64,000 bases of DNA from Halogeometricum sp. S3BR5-2 (GTDB lineage Archaea; Halobacteriota; Halobacteria; Halobacteriales; Haloferacaceae): NCBI RefSeq assembly GCF_031624635.1, contig NZ_JAMQOQ010000004.1:354582-418581 (forward strand). The letters are read 5' to 3'. A program made the translations under genes and the position numbers. Positions within the stretch are counted from its first letter, which is position 1, and every line of letters starts with the position of its first letter. The notes beneath the pieces were generated by a model, which worked only from the letters and a program-made list of their open reading frames with translations, was not told the origin of the DNA and searched no databases. Below are positions 26,417 through 34,992 of the stretch, piece after piece.

Positions 26417-28819
26417 TCAGTCGTACGTCCCACTTATCGCACGACGCGTCCTGACCGCAGCGGCGTTCTCCGCGACGTCGTGAACGCGAACGACGTCCGC
26501 CCCTCGATCGGCCGCGATTGCTGTGGTCGCTATCGTGGGTGGTAGTCGTTCGGTGGAACTGCAGTCGACGCGCTCGAACATGGACTTGTGCGAATGGCCG
26601 ATCAGGATGGGACATCCGAGAGCGCGTAGCTCCCCTAGCCTGTCGACCAACTCGAAGGAGTCTGCGGCGGATTTCCCGAATCCCAGCCCGGGGTCCACGA
26701 TAATCTGCTCGCGATTCAGCCCCGCCTTTTCGGCGAGCAACACCCGTTCGTTGAGCTCTCGGACGACGTCTTCGACGACGTCGTCGTACGCTACCGCGTG
26801 GTTCGGATCCACGGGCGTGTCCACGCTGTGCGTGATGACGGTCGGCACGCCGTGGTCGGCGGCGACGAATCGCATCTCCGGATCCGCCAGTCCGGAGACG
26901 TCGTTGATCATGTCTGCACCCGCATCTAAGGCGGCGTCCGCGACGGCAGCCCGTCTCGTGTCGACAGAGATCGGCACCTCGACGTCGGAAATACGCTCGA
27001 TGACCGGGACGACGCGTTCGATCTCCTCTTCGACCGCGACCGGTTCGGCCCCTGGTCGGGTGCTCTCTCCGCCGATGTCGACGACGTCCGCGCCCGAGGA
27101 GATCATCTCGCGGGTCCGTCGGACGGCGTCCTCGACTCGGCCGTACCGGCCGCCGTCGTGGAAGCTGTCCGGCGTCACGTTCAGAACTCCCATGACCGCT
27201 GTGTCGGCGTCCCACGGACGCTCGCCGGCTGTCTCCTCCCTATCGATGGTCTCTCTGAACCGGTCCAGCGTGTGCGAGAGTCCCAGTTCACCGCGGCGCT
27301 CCGCGTCGGAGAGACGCTCGTACTGGGCGGTGGTTCCGGACAGGACTGCGGGAACGTGTCTGTCCGAGGAACCAGCTTTCGAGAGGACGCACGTTCCGCC
27401 GATCCGTTGCATCAGCCGCTGTAAGTACTCCGCCTGTTCGTCGTACAGCCACGTCTTGAACGTGTGCGTGGCGACGTCTCCGACGAACTCCTCGTCGGCG
27501 GACGCCTCTGCGAGAACGGAGCGCGCGGCGTCGGACGTCCGCACCCGCTTCGGAATCTGAAGCCGCGTCCAGCGATTGCGAGCTTCGGCGACGACGTACA
27601 ACGAACCCGTGACTAGCACGCAGTCGTCCTCGTCAGCCGCGTCGAGTGCCCGCTCGACGGCCGTCTGGACCGTTTCGTCCCGTCTGATCTCGGCTGAACG
27701 CGACGCGAACGCGTCCGAGAGTGCGTCGAAGGAGGCGGCCCGACTCACGTCCGGTCGACAGAGGCGAATCACGTCGGCTCCGGGGAGTGCATCCGACATC
27801 TCCGCGTGGTCCTTCTCCGTCATGGCCCCGAAGACGAGGTGTGTCTCGTCGAACTCGTACCGGTCGAGGAGGTCTGCGACGGTTCGACACGCGGCCGGGT
27901 TGTGAGCGCCGTCGAGGATCACGAGCGGGTCGGTGGACAGTATCTCGAACCGACCCGGCCAGTGGGTGCTGCGGAGACCCCGTTCGATAACCGGGGCATC
28001 GACGTCCGAAACCCGCCGGGCGAGCGTCGCCGCGACTCCGGCGTTCGTGGCCTGATGTTTTCCGGGCAGCGGGAGGTTCGCGGCGACGTCCCAGTCCGGA
28101 CCGACGATGGAGACGGAGGTTTCGATACGCGAGGGCATCTCCCCCTCTCGAGCGACGACGTCGGTCTCCGTATCGCCCACCGTGAGAACGTCCGTTTCCG
28201 CTCGGATCGCTTCGAGCGCTTCGCCGTCCGCGCTCGTCACGAGTCGTTCCCCGTCGGGTGCGACCTGCGCCTTGTCCCGCGCGATTTCCTGAACGGTCTC
28301 GCCGAGGATGTCGGTGTGCTCCAAGCTCACGTTCGTGACCGCACTCGCCACCGGGTCGACCACGCTTGTCGCGTCGTGCCGACCGCCGATACCGACCTCC
28401 AGAACCGCCACGTCGACGTCCTCGGTTCCGAAGTACTGGAGTGCGAGTACGGTGAGCACTTCGAAGTAGGTGGGACAGTCGTCTTCGTCCCGCAGACGGG
28501 AGATACACGGTTCGATCTCCTCGACGAACGACCCGACGCGGTCTTTCGGTACTTTCCGCCCGTTGATCCGAACGCGCTCGCGAAAGTCGTTCAAGTCCGG
28601 GGACGTGTAGAGTCCGACGTCGAGACCCGCCTCTCGCAGTATCCGTTCGAGCATCACCGCCGTGCTTCCCTTCCCGTTCGACCCCGCTATCTGGACGTGG
28701 TCGACGCGTTCGTGAGGGTCCCCGAGAGCAGACAGCATTCTGGCGGTCGTCTCCGTTCCGAGCTTCGGTCGGGAGCGGTTCAAGCTCTCCAGATAGTCGA
28801 CTGCCTCGTGGTAGTCCAT
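26417..28819 (-). CDS. folCP: Bifunctional folylpolyglutamate synthase / dihydropteroate synthase
   Basis: An 800-residue fusion. The N-terminal FolC part has the Mur-ligase P-loop AGSNGKGSTAVML near residue 45, VLEVGIGGRHDATSVVDP and LDGAHNPAACR. The C-terminal FolP part begins near residue 520 with VMGVLNVTPDSFHDGGRY and contains DIGGESTRPGAEPV and DVSGL. It therefore condenses pABA with the pterin pyrophosphate and adds glutamates, making a folate. FolC-FolP fusions are known in haloarchaea. The ATG at 28819 gives the standard FolC N terminus; an ATG at 28861 is further upstream. It stands next to the C1 enzymes that use its product. Confidence 0.93.
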   Translation of the reverse strand: MDYHEAVDYLESLNRSRPKLGTETTARMLSALGDPHERVDHVQIAGSNGKGSTAVMLERILREAGLDVGLYTSPDLNDFRERVRINGRKVPKDRVGSFVEEIEPCISRLRDEDDCPTYFEVLTVLALQYFGTEDVDVAVLEVGIGGRHDATSVVDPVASAVTNVSLEHTDILGETVQEIARDKAQVAPDGERLVTSADGEALEAIRAETDVLTVGDTETDVVAREGEMPSRIETSVSIVGPDWDVAANLPLPGKHQATNAGVAATLARRVSDVDAPVIERGLRSTHWPGRFEILSTDPLVILDGAHNPAACRTVADLLDRYEFDETHLVFGAMTEKDHAEMSDALPGADVIRLCRPDVSRAASFDALSDAFASRSAEIRRDETVQTAVERALDAADEDDCVLVTGSLYVVAEARNRWTRLQIPKRVRTSDAARSVLAEASADEEFVGDVATHTFKTWLYDEQAEYLQRLMQRIGGTCVLSKAGSSDRHVPAVLSGTTAQYERLSDAERRGELGLSHTLDRFRETIDREETAGERPWDADTAVMGVLNVTPDSFHDGGRYGRVEDAVRRTREMISSGADVVDIGGESTRPGAEPVAVEEEIERVVPVIERISDVEVPISVDTRRAAVADAALDAGADMINDVSGLADPEMRFVAADHGVPTVITHSVDTPVDPNHAVAYDDVVEDVVRELNERVLLAEKAGLNREQIIVDPGLGFGKSAADSFELVDRLGELRALGCPILIGHSHKSMFERVDCSSTERLPPTIATTAIAADRGADVVRVHDVAENAAAVRTRRAISGTYD

Positions 28820-29047
28820 ACCACGTAGGAACGCCGTGTCTGTATTAATTTGTTGCCACACCTATAGCCGGACGAAAGGGCTCAGTGGCGAGTGTGTGTT
28901 CTCTGCGCGCCGCTTCGGGCGTTCGCCGCGCTGTCCGATGTTCTCTATATATCAACCCATTCATGTGATGTGCTCCGAAACACAACGTATCCCAGTGCTA
29001 GCAGGAGAAACAAGCTTAATGAGCGGAGACGCAGAAAAACGGCGTGA

Positions 29048-29191
29048 ATGCCCGACACAGAGACACGGAGGTCCGCGTCACCGGACTACGACCCGTTACC
29101 CGGTGAGCAGACGGACTCTACCTCCGACAGATCGACTCGTCGAAAGGGACCGGAACAGACGGTAGCGGCCGGAGGAGAGGACCCGCTATGA
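29048..29191 (+). CDS. 47-residue hydrophilic protein overlapping purU
   Basis: A short frame from ATG at 29048 to TGA at 29189-29191. It ends inside an ATGA overlap with the purU start, which suggests translational coupling. The product is charged and disorder-like (starts MPDTETRRSASPDYDPLPGE). A TATA-like TCTATATATC at about 28943-28952 lies further upstream. No family is recognised. It could equally be a non-functional leader ORF. Confidence 0.4.
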   Translation: MPDTETRRSASPDYDPLPGEQTDSTSDRSTRRKGPEQTVAAGGEDPL

Positions 29192-30162
29192 GTCGCGAGT
29201 GGACCGAGATAACCGTCATCGGAGAGGACGACACGGGCCTCATCTCCGAGGTGACCTCCTCACTGTTCAATCGCAACGTCAACATCCTCGATATCAATCA
29301 GGCCGTCCGAGACGGCACGTTTCGGATGATGATGCAGGTCGATACCTCGGAGATGGTGACGACTCGGCCGAAGTTCCGAGAGGACCTCGAGGACCTCGGC
29401 GAGCGGTTCGACGTCGAGGTACAGATAGAGTTCCCGTCCGACTGCCAGAACCGGTCTATCGCCGTACTCGTCACCAAGGAGAGTCACTGCCTCGAAGTGC
29501 TACTCGAGGCCGAGGACAACGGCGACCTCGGTGCGGATATCGAGGTGGTTATCGGTAACCACGACCACCTCCAGTCGCTCGCGTCGAAGTACGACGTACC
29601 CTTCCACGACATCGGCGACGAGAAAGGGACCCCCGACGAGGAGAGGCTGCTCGACCTGCTCAGCGAATACGGCGTCGACCTGATCGCGCTGGCGCGCTTT
29701 ATCCGTATTCTCTCGCCCGAGGTCGTCTTCCGCTACGAGAGCCAGATAATCAACGTTCACCCGAGTCTGCTCCCCGCGTTCCCCGGCGCCGCCGCGTACA
29801 GACAGGCTCTCGAAGAGGGTGCTCGTATCGCCGGCGTCACCGCCCACTACGTGACGACGGACCTCGACCAAGGGCCCATCATCACGCAGCGTGCGTTCAA
29901 TATCCCCCCGGGGGCCACAGAGGAGGACATGAAACGGCTCGGGCAACCGCTCGAGGCCGAGGCGCTCCTCGAAGCCATCCAACTCCACCTCGACGACGAA
30001 CTCTCCGTACAGTTCGGTCGGACGGAGTTGGAAAACCCCGAAGAGACCGACGCGCAACTCGGCGCTCCCGACCAACTCAACCAGATCATTCCCGACGGTC
30101 CGATCGACGGTTTCGACGAGACGCCCATCGAGTTGGACGAGACGGCTACCGCCGACGACTGA
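29188..30162 (+). CDS. purU: Formyltetrahydrofolate deformylase
   Basis: A 324-residue PurU. An N-terminal ACT domain (about 1-75, TEITVIGEDDTGLISEVTSS) precedes the formyltransferase fold with the catalytic region INVHPSLLPAFPGAAAY and the DLDQGPII segment carrying the catalytic aspartate. It hydrolyses 10-formyl-THF to formate and THF. About 35 acidic residues extend the C terminus beyond the usual length. The start shares four bases with the preceding short ORF. In a demethylation pathway it releases the oxidised one-carbon unit and regenerates THF. Confidence 0.93.
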   Translation: MSREWTEITVIGEDDTGLISEVTSSLFNRNVNILDINQAVRDGTFRMMMQVDTSEMVTTRPKFREDLEDLGERFDVEVQIEFPSDCQNRSIAVLVTKESHCLEVLLEAEDNGDLGADIEVVIGNHDHLQSLASKYDVPFHDIGDEKGTPDEERLLDLLSEYGVDLIALARFIRILSPEVVFRYESQIINVHPSLLPAFPGAAAYRQALEEGARIAGVTAHYVTTDLDQGPIITQRAFNIPPGATEEDMKRLGQPLEAEALLEAIQLHLDDELSVQFGRTELENPEETDAQLGAPDQLNQIIPDGPIDGFDETPIELDETATADD

Positions 30163-30743
30163 TTCCCGTACCGAACAGTCACCTCGTCAGTTCGTTCGCG
30201 GCGACGGCGGTGAGTGTTCTTCTTGAGCGGTTTCCACTTGGTTTCTGTCTTCGAGGCCGAGTTCACTCGGAGCGTACCCCTGCTATTTCACGGTGATCAC
30301 GATAGCTAACGACGGAGACACCGGCCAACGACCCGGCGTTCGGCGGTGGAGACAGCCAGCAATTCGGTCGGTACCGCCGCGGCGGATGGTTCGGGACTCG
30401 CTCCGTTCGAGACTGGCAAGGAACCACGTCAATCGGCCGGTGAAATGTCCCGAGCGGCACGAGCGCTCGTGTTCGCTCTCCCCGAATATCAGGAAGAGGA
30501 GTAAAAGAGGCGACGGTACCGCTGCTCGCGGGAGGTAGCTCTCTGTTCCGGACTAGTGACCGAGCCGCGGTTTCCACCACATCAGAGTATCAAAAATGTG
30601 TTAGTTTATGCTTGGGATGTTCGTTGGGTGACGAATTGAGGATATTGTGGCTACTGAGCGCCTCTCAGGAGGGTTCTGAGTTAGAACTCCCGGGGGCACC
30701 GGTGTATTTAACATACTGACGGCAAGAATCGGCTGTAACAGAG
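30163..30743. other. Intergenic region upstream of the dimethylglycine-dehydrogenase-like gene
   Basis: About 580 bases without a supported gene. The last 75 bases contain a promoter with an inverted repeat, annotated separately. The remainder shows no repeat or RNA that I could recognise. Confidence 0.45.
30673..30711 (+). promoter_or_regulatory. Inverted repeat plus TATA box upstream of the DMGDH-like gene
   Basis: GTTCT-GAGTT-AGAAC (30673-30687) lies about 17 bases before TATTTAA (30705-30711). That TATA is 33-39 bases before the ATG at 30744, so transcription would begin only a few bases upstream of the start. The repeat position, just upstream of the BRE, suits an activator or repressor site. 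Confidence 0.5.
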
Positions 30744-33296
30744 ATGAATGCCACGGACCTTCCTGATCAGTCGACGACTGTCGTCATCGGCGCGGGCGCG
30801 GTCGGGTGCAGCGTCGCATACCACTTGACGGAACTCGGCGCCGACGACGTCACCGTCGTCGACCAAGGCCCGCTTCCCGTCACCGGCGGGTCGTCGGTCC
30901 ACGCGCCGGGGATCATGTTTCAGACGTCGCCGTCGAAGGTACAGACGAAGGCCGCCTACTACACCAGTCGCTTCCTCTCGGACATCGGCACGTACGACGA
31001 GGTCGGCGGCATCGAGACCGCCCGAAGCGAGGAGCGTATGGACTTCCTCCGACGTCGCTTCGAGTGGGCGACCTCCTACGGGCTTCCCGACCCCGAACTC
31101 CTCTCGCCCGAAGAGGTCGGCGAGCGACTCCCGTTGGTGGACGAGGAGGAGATTCTCGGCGGCTACTACTCCCCGACCGACGGCCGCGTCGACGGCATCG
31201 AGACGCTCCAGTGGTACATCGAAAATACGCCCGCGAACTTCGTCGGCGACACCGAAGTGGTGGACCTCGAGGTGTCGAACGGCGAGATAACATCGGTCGT
31301 CACCGACAAGGGGCGCATCGACTGCGACCGCTGCGTCATCGCGACGAACAACTGGGGCTACCAGACCGGCCAACTCGCCGGGCTCGACCTCCCCATCGCG
31401 CCGGTCGAACACCAGTACGTCGTCACCGAACCGATGGAAGAGTTGGCCGACGCCGACTCGGCCGTCGGCGACAACACGGCCGGACTCGACGTCCCGGGCA
31501 ACCGCGCCATCCAGGAGTACATGAGCGAGGGACCCAACCGACCGGTGGGCCGCGACCAGGACCACTCGCTGTACTTCCGAACCCACGGCGACGCGCTCGG
31601 CATGGGGTCGTACAACCACGAGGCGCTGTCGGTCGACCCCGAGGAGATGGGTCGCAACAGCGAGGACCAGCAGTCGTCGGTCCGCGGATTCACCAAGAAG
31701 CACTGGGAGCGCCCGACCCACCCCGACCGCGACAAATCCGCCAAGCAGGCGTTCGACGAACTCCTGCCGGCAAGCGCCGACCAGGAGTACGCCGTCACCG
31801 AGAACGGCATCTTCGTGTTCACGCCGGACGGGATGCCCGCCGTCGGCCCGACGGCGCAGGTCGACGGCCTCTGGACCGCGCTGGCCATCTGGTGGACCCA
31901 CTCCGCCGGCTACGGCCGCATCGTCGCCGAGTGGATGGAGAACGGCGTTCCGCGGCTCCCCTCGGGACCGGTCGACTCCGGCGGCATCCACGTCCGGCGC
32001 TTCGAACCCCACGCCGGCGAGAAGGACTTCTTCGTCGACCGCGGCGCCAAGCGCTACGAGCAGGTGTACAGCATCGTCGAACCGCGCTGGCAACCCGACG
32101 ACCACCGCGGACTGCGCACGAGTCCGTTCTACGAGCAGCAGCGAGACCTCGGTGCGGAGTTCGTCCAGAGCGGCGGCTGGGAGTCGGCGCAGTACTACGA
32201 GTCCAACGCCGACCTCGTCGACCGGTACGAGGACCAGATTCCGGAGCAGGACGGCTGGCAGGGCATCAACCGCTCACCCGTCCAGGGAGCCGAACACCTC
32301 CACACGCGCGAGCACGTGTCGATGTTCGACATGACCACCTTCAGCTCGATTATGGTCTCGGGCGAGGGCAGCGGCGAGTTCCTCCAGCGGGTGTGCAGCA
32401 ACGACATGGACATCGAGGAGGGGAAGGTGCGCTACTCGCTCCTCTTGAACGAGGGCGGCGGCATCCTCGCAGACGTCACCGTCGTCCGCCTCGGCGACGA
32501 GGAGTACATGGTGACGACCGGCGGCGGCAACTCCCCGCGCATCCACGGCTCGTGGCTCGAAGAGCACGCCCCCGAGACGGTTTCCGTCCACGTCGAGGAG
32601 GGCGCGAAATCCACCATCGGCCTCTGGGGTCCGAAGTCCCGCCTCCTGCTCCAGCGCTGTACCGACGCGGACGTCTCGAACGACGGCTTCCCGTACTTCA
32701 GCGCGAAGCAGATGTACGTGGGCGAGGTGCCCGTCATCGCGTTGCGCGTCTCGTACGTCGGCGAACTCGGGTGGGAACTGTGGACGCCCAGCGAGTACGG
32801 CCGGCGCCTCTGGGAGACGCTGTGGGAGGCCGGGCAGGACCTCGACGTGCGGCCGATGGGCGGCGGCGCCCTCGAATCGATGCGCCTCGAGAAGGGGTTC
32901 CGCCTCTGGGGGACCGACATCGACACCGACTCGAACCCGTTCGAGGCCGGTCTCCCGTTCGCCGTCGACATGGAGACCGACTTCATCGGTAAGGACGCGC
33001 TCGAAGCCGCGAAGGAGGAGGGAATCGACTCGCGCATCACTCCCCTCACGCTCGACGACTCGACCGACATCGCCCTGAGCGGACGGCCGGTGCTGAAAGA
33101 CGGCGAGGCGATCGGATACGTCCAAGCCGGCGACTACGGGTACACCATCGGAGAGTCAATCGCGTACACGTACGTTCCGAGCGAACACGCCGAAGCCGGG
33201 ACGGACGTGCAGATTCGGTGCGAGGGCGAACTGTACGACGCGACCGTGCGCGAGGAACCGCTGTTCGACCCCGGCCGGGAGAAGATCATCCGGTAA
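30744..33296 (+). CDS. Dimethylglycine/sarcosine dehydrogenase-like flavoprotein with GcvT domain
   Basis: An 850-residue protein. An N-terminal FAD-dependent oxidoreductase domain (GAGAVGCSVAYHL at about residues 17-29) carries GSSVHAPG, whose histidine aligns in position with the covalent-FAD histidine of dimethylglycine dehydrogenases. A central domain follows to about residue 450, then a GcvT folate-binding module (about 480-745, with SNDMDIEEGKVRYSLLLNEG) and its C-terminal barrel. This class oxidises N-methyl groups of dimethylglycine or sarcosine and transfers the formaldehyde equivalent to THF. It has its own promoter and is followed by a dehydratase and a BCCT transporter. Which N-methyl amine it takes is not resolved. 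Confidence 0.88.
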   Translation: MNATDLPDQSTTVVIGAGAVGCSVAYHLTELGADDVTVVDQGPLPVTGGSSVHAPGIMFQTSPSKVQTKAAYYTSRFLSDIGTYDEVGGIETARSEERMDFLRRRFEWATSYGLPDPELLSPEEVGERLPLVDEEEILGGYYSPTDGRVDGIETLQWYIENTPANFVGDTEVVDLEVSNGEITSVVTDKGRIDCDRCVIATNNWGYQTGQLAGLDLPIAPVEHQYVVTEPMEELADADSAVGDNTAGLDVPGNRAIQEYMSEGPNRPVGRDQDHSLYFRTHGDALGMGSYNHEALSVDPEEMGRNSEDQQSSVRGFTKKHWERPTHPDRDKSAKQAFDELLPASADQEYAVTENGIFVFTPDGMPAVGPTAQVDGLWTALAIWWTHSAGYGRIVAEWMENGVPRLPSGPVDSGGIHVRRFEPHAGEKDFFVDRGAKRYEQVYSIVEPRWQPDDHRGLRTSPFYEQQRDLGAEFVQSGGWESAQYYESNADLVDRYEDQIPEQDGWQGINRSPVQGAEHLHTREHVSMFDMTTFSSIMVSGEGSGEFLQRVCSNDMDIEEGKVRYSLLLNEGGGILADVTVVRLGDEEYMVTTGGGNSPRIHGSWLEEHAPETVSVHVEEGAKSTIGLWGPKSRLLLQRCTDADVSNDGFPYFSAKQMYVGEVPVIALRVSYVGELGWELWTPSEYGRRLWETLWEAGQDLDVRPMGGGALESMRLEKGFRLWGTDIDTDSNPFEAGLPFAVDMETDFIGKDALEAAKEEGIDSRITPLTLDDSTDIALSGRPVLKDGEAIGYVQAGDYGYTIGESIAYTYVPSEHAEAGTDVQIRCEGELYDATVREEPLFDPGREKIIR

Positions 33297-33389
33297 CGCG
33301 GGGTCCTTCGGCATCATCGATTCGAAACCGCGCTTCCGTCCACGAGCGATACGCGCTCGAAACACCCTCCCTCACCACACCTACTACCC

Positions 33390-34652
33390 ATGACCGACGA
33401 CGACGCGGACGGACTCCCCGTCCGGTACGCAGAGATCGAAGGGGCACGCGAACGCCTCGACGACGACAGTGTCGTAAAGCAGACGCCCGTCGAGCGGAGC
33501 ACCTCGCTCGGCGAGTTCGTCGACGCGGAGGTCTACTTGAAGATGGAACACCTCCAGTGGACGGGCTCGTTCAAGACCAGGGGCGCGTACAACAAGATCA
33601 GCCAAGACGTCGAACGCGGCGTCGACGAGTTCATCGCCGCGAGCGCCGGCAATCACGCGCAGGGTGTCGCGCTGGCGGCGACGAAGTGCGGGGCCGACTC
33701 GACGATATACATGCCGGAGAACGCCCCGCAGACGAAGGTCGACGCGACGCGCGACTACGGCGCCACGGTCGAACTGGTCGGCAAGGACTTCCAAGAGACC
33801 ATGTCGCGGGCGCAGTCGGCCGTCGAAGGGACGGACGCGGAGTTCGTCCACGCCTACGACGACACGGACATCATCGCCGGGCAGGGAACGCTGGGCGTCG
33901 AGATGTACCACGACTGCCCCGACGTCGACACGGTGGTCGTCCCCATCGGCGGCGGCGGGCTCATCTCCGGTATTTCGACGGCGATCAAACACCTCTCCCC
34001 GGAGACGCGCGTCGTCGGCGTGCAGGCGACCGGGGCGGAGACGGTCCACGAGAGTCTCGACAAGGGAATGCCGGTGACGCTCGACGAAGTCGACACCATC
34101 GCCGACGGAATCGCGACCGGCGGCATCTCGCGGACGACGCTCGACATCATCCAACAGAACGTCGACGAGGTGGTCACCGTCTCGGACACCGAAATCGCCC
34201 GCGCCATCCTCGTGCTCCTCGAACGGGCCAAACAGGTCGTCGAGGGGGCGGGCGCCGCGTCGGTCGCGGCGATTCTGAGCGACGAACTGGACGTGAGCGG
34301 CGAGACGGTGATGCCGCTGCTCTGCGGCGGGAATCTCGACATGACGCAGTTGCAGACGGTGTTGGTCCACGCGCTCACCGAACGACGACAGCTCCTCCAG
34401 CTTAGGGTGCACATCGACGACCAACCGGGGAAGATGCAGGAGATATCCGGCTGTATCGCCGCCCACGGAGCGAACATCCGCAACGTCCGCCACGACCGGT
34501 CCATCGAGGACCTCGAAGTCGGCGAGGCGTATCTCGTGTTCGACGTCGAGACCAGCGGCGTGGAGCACGCGGCGTCGATCGTCGACTCCCTCGAAGAGGC
34601 CGGCTATCCCGTCGCCGACGTGACGAAAGCCCGGCAGGACGCGTCTCGATGA
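33390..34652 (+). CDS. Threonine/serine ammonia-lyase with C-terminal ACT domain
   Basis: A 420-residue PLP enzyme. The PLP lysine is in WTGSFKTRGAYNKI near residue 60, the phosphate-binding loop is IGGGGLISG, and SAGNHAQGVALAA is conserved. A C-terminal ACT domain (from about 330, LRVHIDDQPGKMQEIS) suggests amino acid feedback. It deaminates threonine to 2-oxobutyrate or serine to pyruvate. Location 90 bases after the demethylase-type flavoprotein and near glyA favours serine removal to pyruvate, but isoleucine synthesis (ilvA role) is an equal option from sequence alone. Confidence 0.9.
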   Translation: MTDDDADGLPVRYAEIEGARERLDDDSVVKQTPVERSTSLGEFVDAEVYLKMEHLQWTGSFKTRGAYNKISQDVERGVDEFIAASAGNHAQGVALAATKCGADSTIYMPENAPQTKVDATRDYGATVELVGKDFQETMSRAQSAVEGTDAEFVHAYDDTDIIAGQGTLGVEMYHDCPDVDTVVVPIGGGGLISGISTAIKHLSPETRVVGVQATGAETVHESLDKGMPVTLDEVDTIADGIATGGISRTTLDIIQQNVDEVVTVSDTEIARAILVLLERAKQVVEGAGAASVAAILSDELDVSGETVMPLLCGGNLDMTQLQTVLVHALTERRQLLQLRVHIDDQPGKMQEISGCIAAHGANIRNVRHDRSIEDLEVGEAYLVFDVETSGVEHAASIVDSLEEAGYPVADVTKARQDASR

Positions 34653-34825
34653 GAGTCGCATCACCGCGGCCGAGCAGGGACTCGAACGCGGCGGACACAG
34701 CAGTCCGCAGCGCGTAAACGCGCTCGCCGCCCCCTTGCCGACGGAATCCGACGACCGACCCGATATCGGGAGAATCCGTCCCGCTCTCCATCCACAACCA
34801 GACACTATAACGAACTATACGTGAA

Positions 34826-34908
34826 TATTTATCACTCTCCGTTCACTCCCCAACATGAGGTTGTGTATCATACGACAGCACGGCCAGACGAGACGCTGGG
34901 CGACTTGA
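34826..34908 (+). promoter_or_regulatory. BCCT-gene promoter with leaderless 17-codon upstream ORF
   Basis: TATTTAT at 34826-34832 stands 26 bases before an ATG at 34855 that opens a 17-codon ORF (MRLCIIRQHGQTRRWAT) ending at 34908. The transporter start at 34993 is another 85 bases on, making a leader of about 140 bases. Spacing fits a leaderless upstream ORF. Its function is unproven. Confidence 0.45.
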
Positions 34909-34992
34909 CCGCGACGACTCCGAGGACGATGAACGCACGATTGACCGAGCGACCGCACCGTACTCGACCGGCGCGTCACCGGGTGGAACCAC

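Noticed and set aside
30806..32992. A 728-codon open frame inside the DMGDH-like gene on the same strand
   Set aside because: Arginine- and proline-rich out-of-frame reading of a GC-rich gene. The other frame has clear FAD and GcvT motifs.
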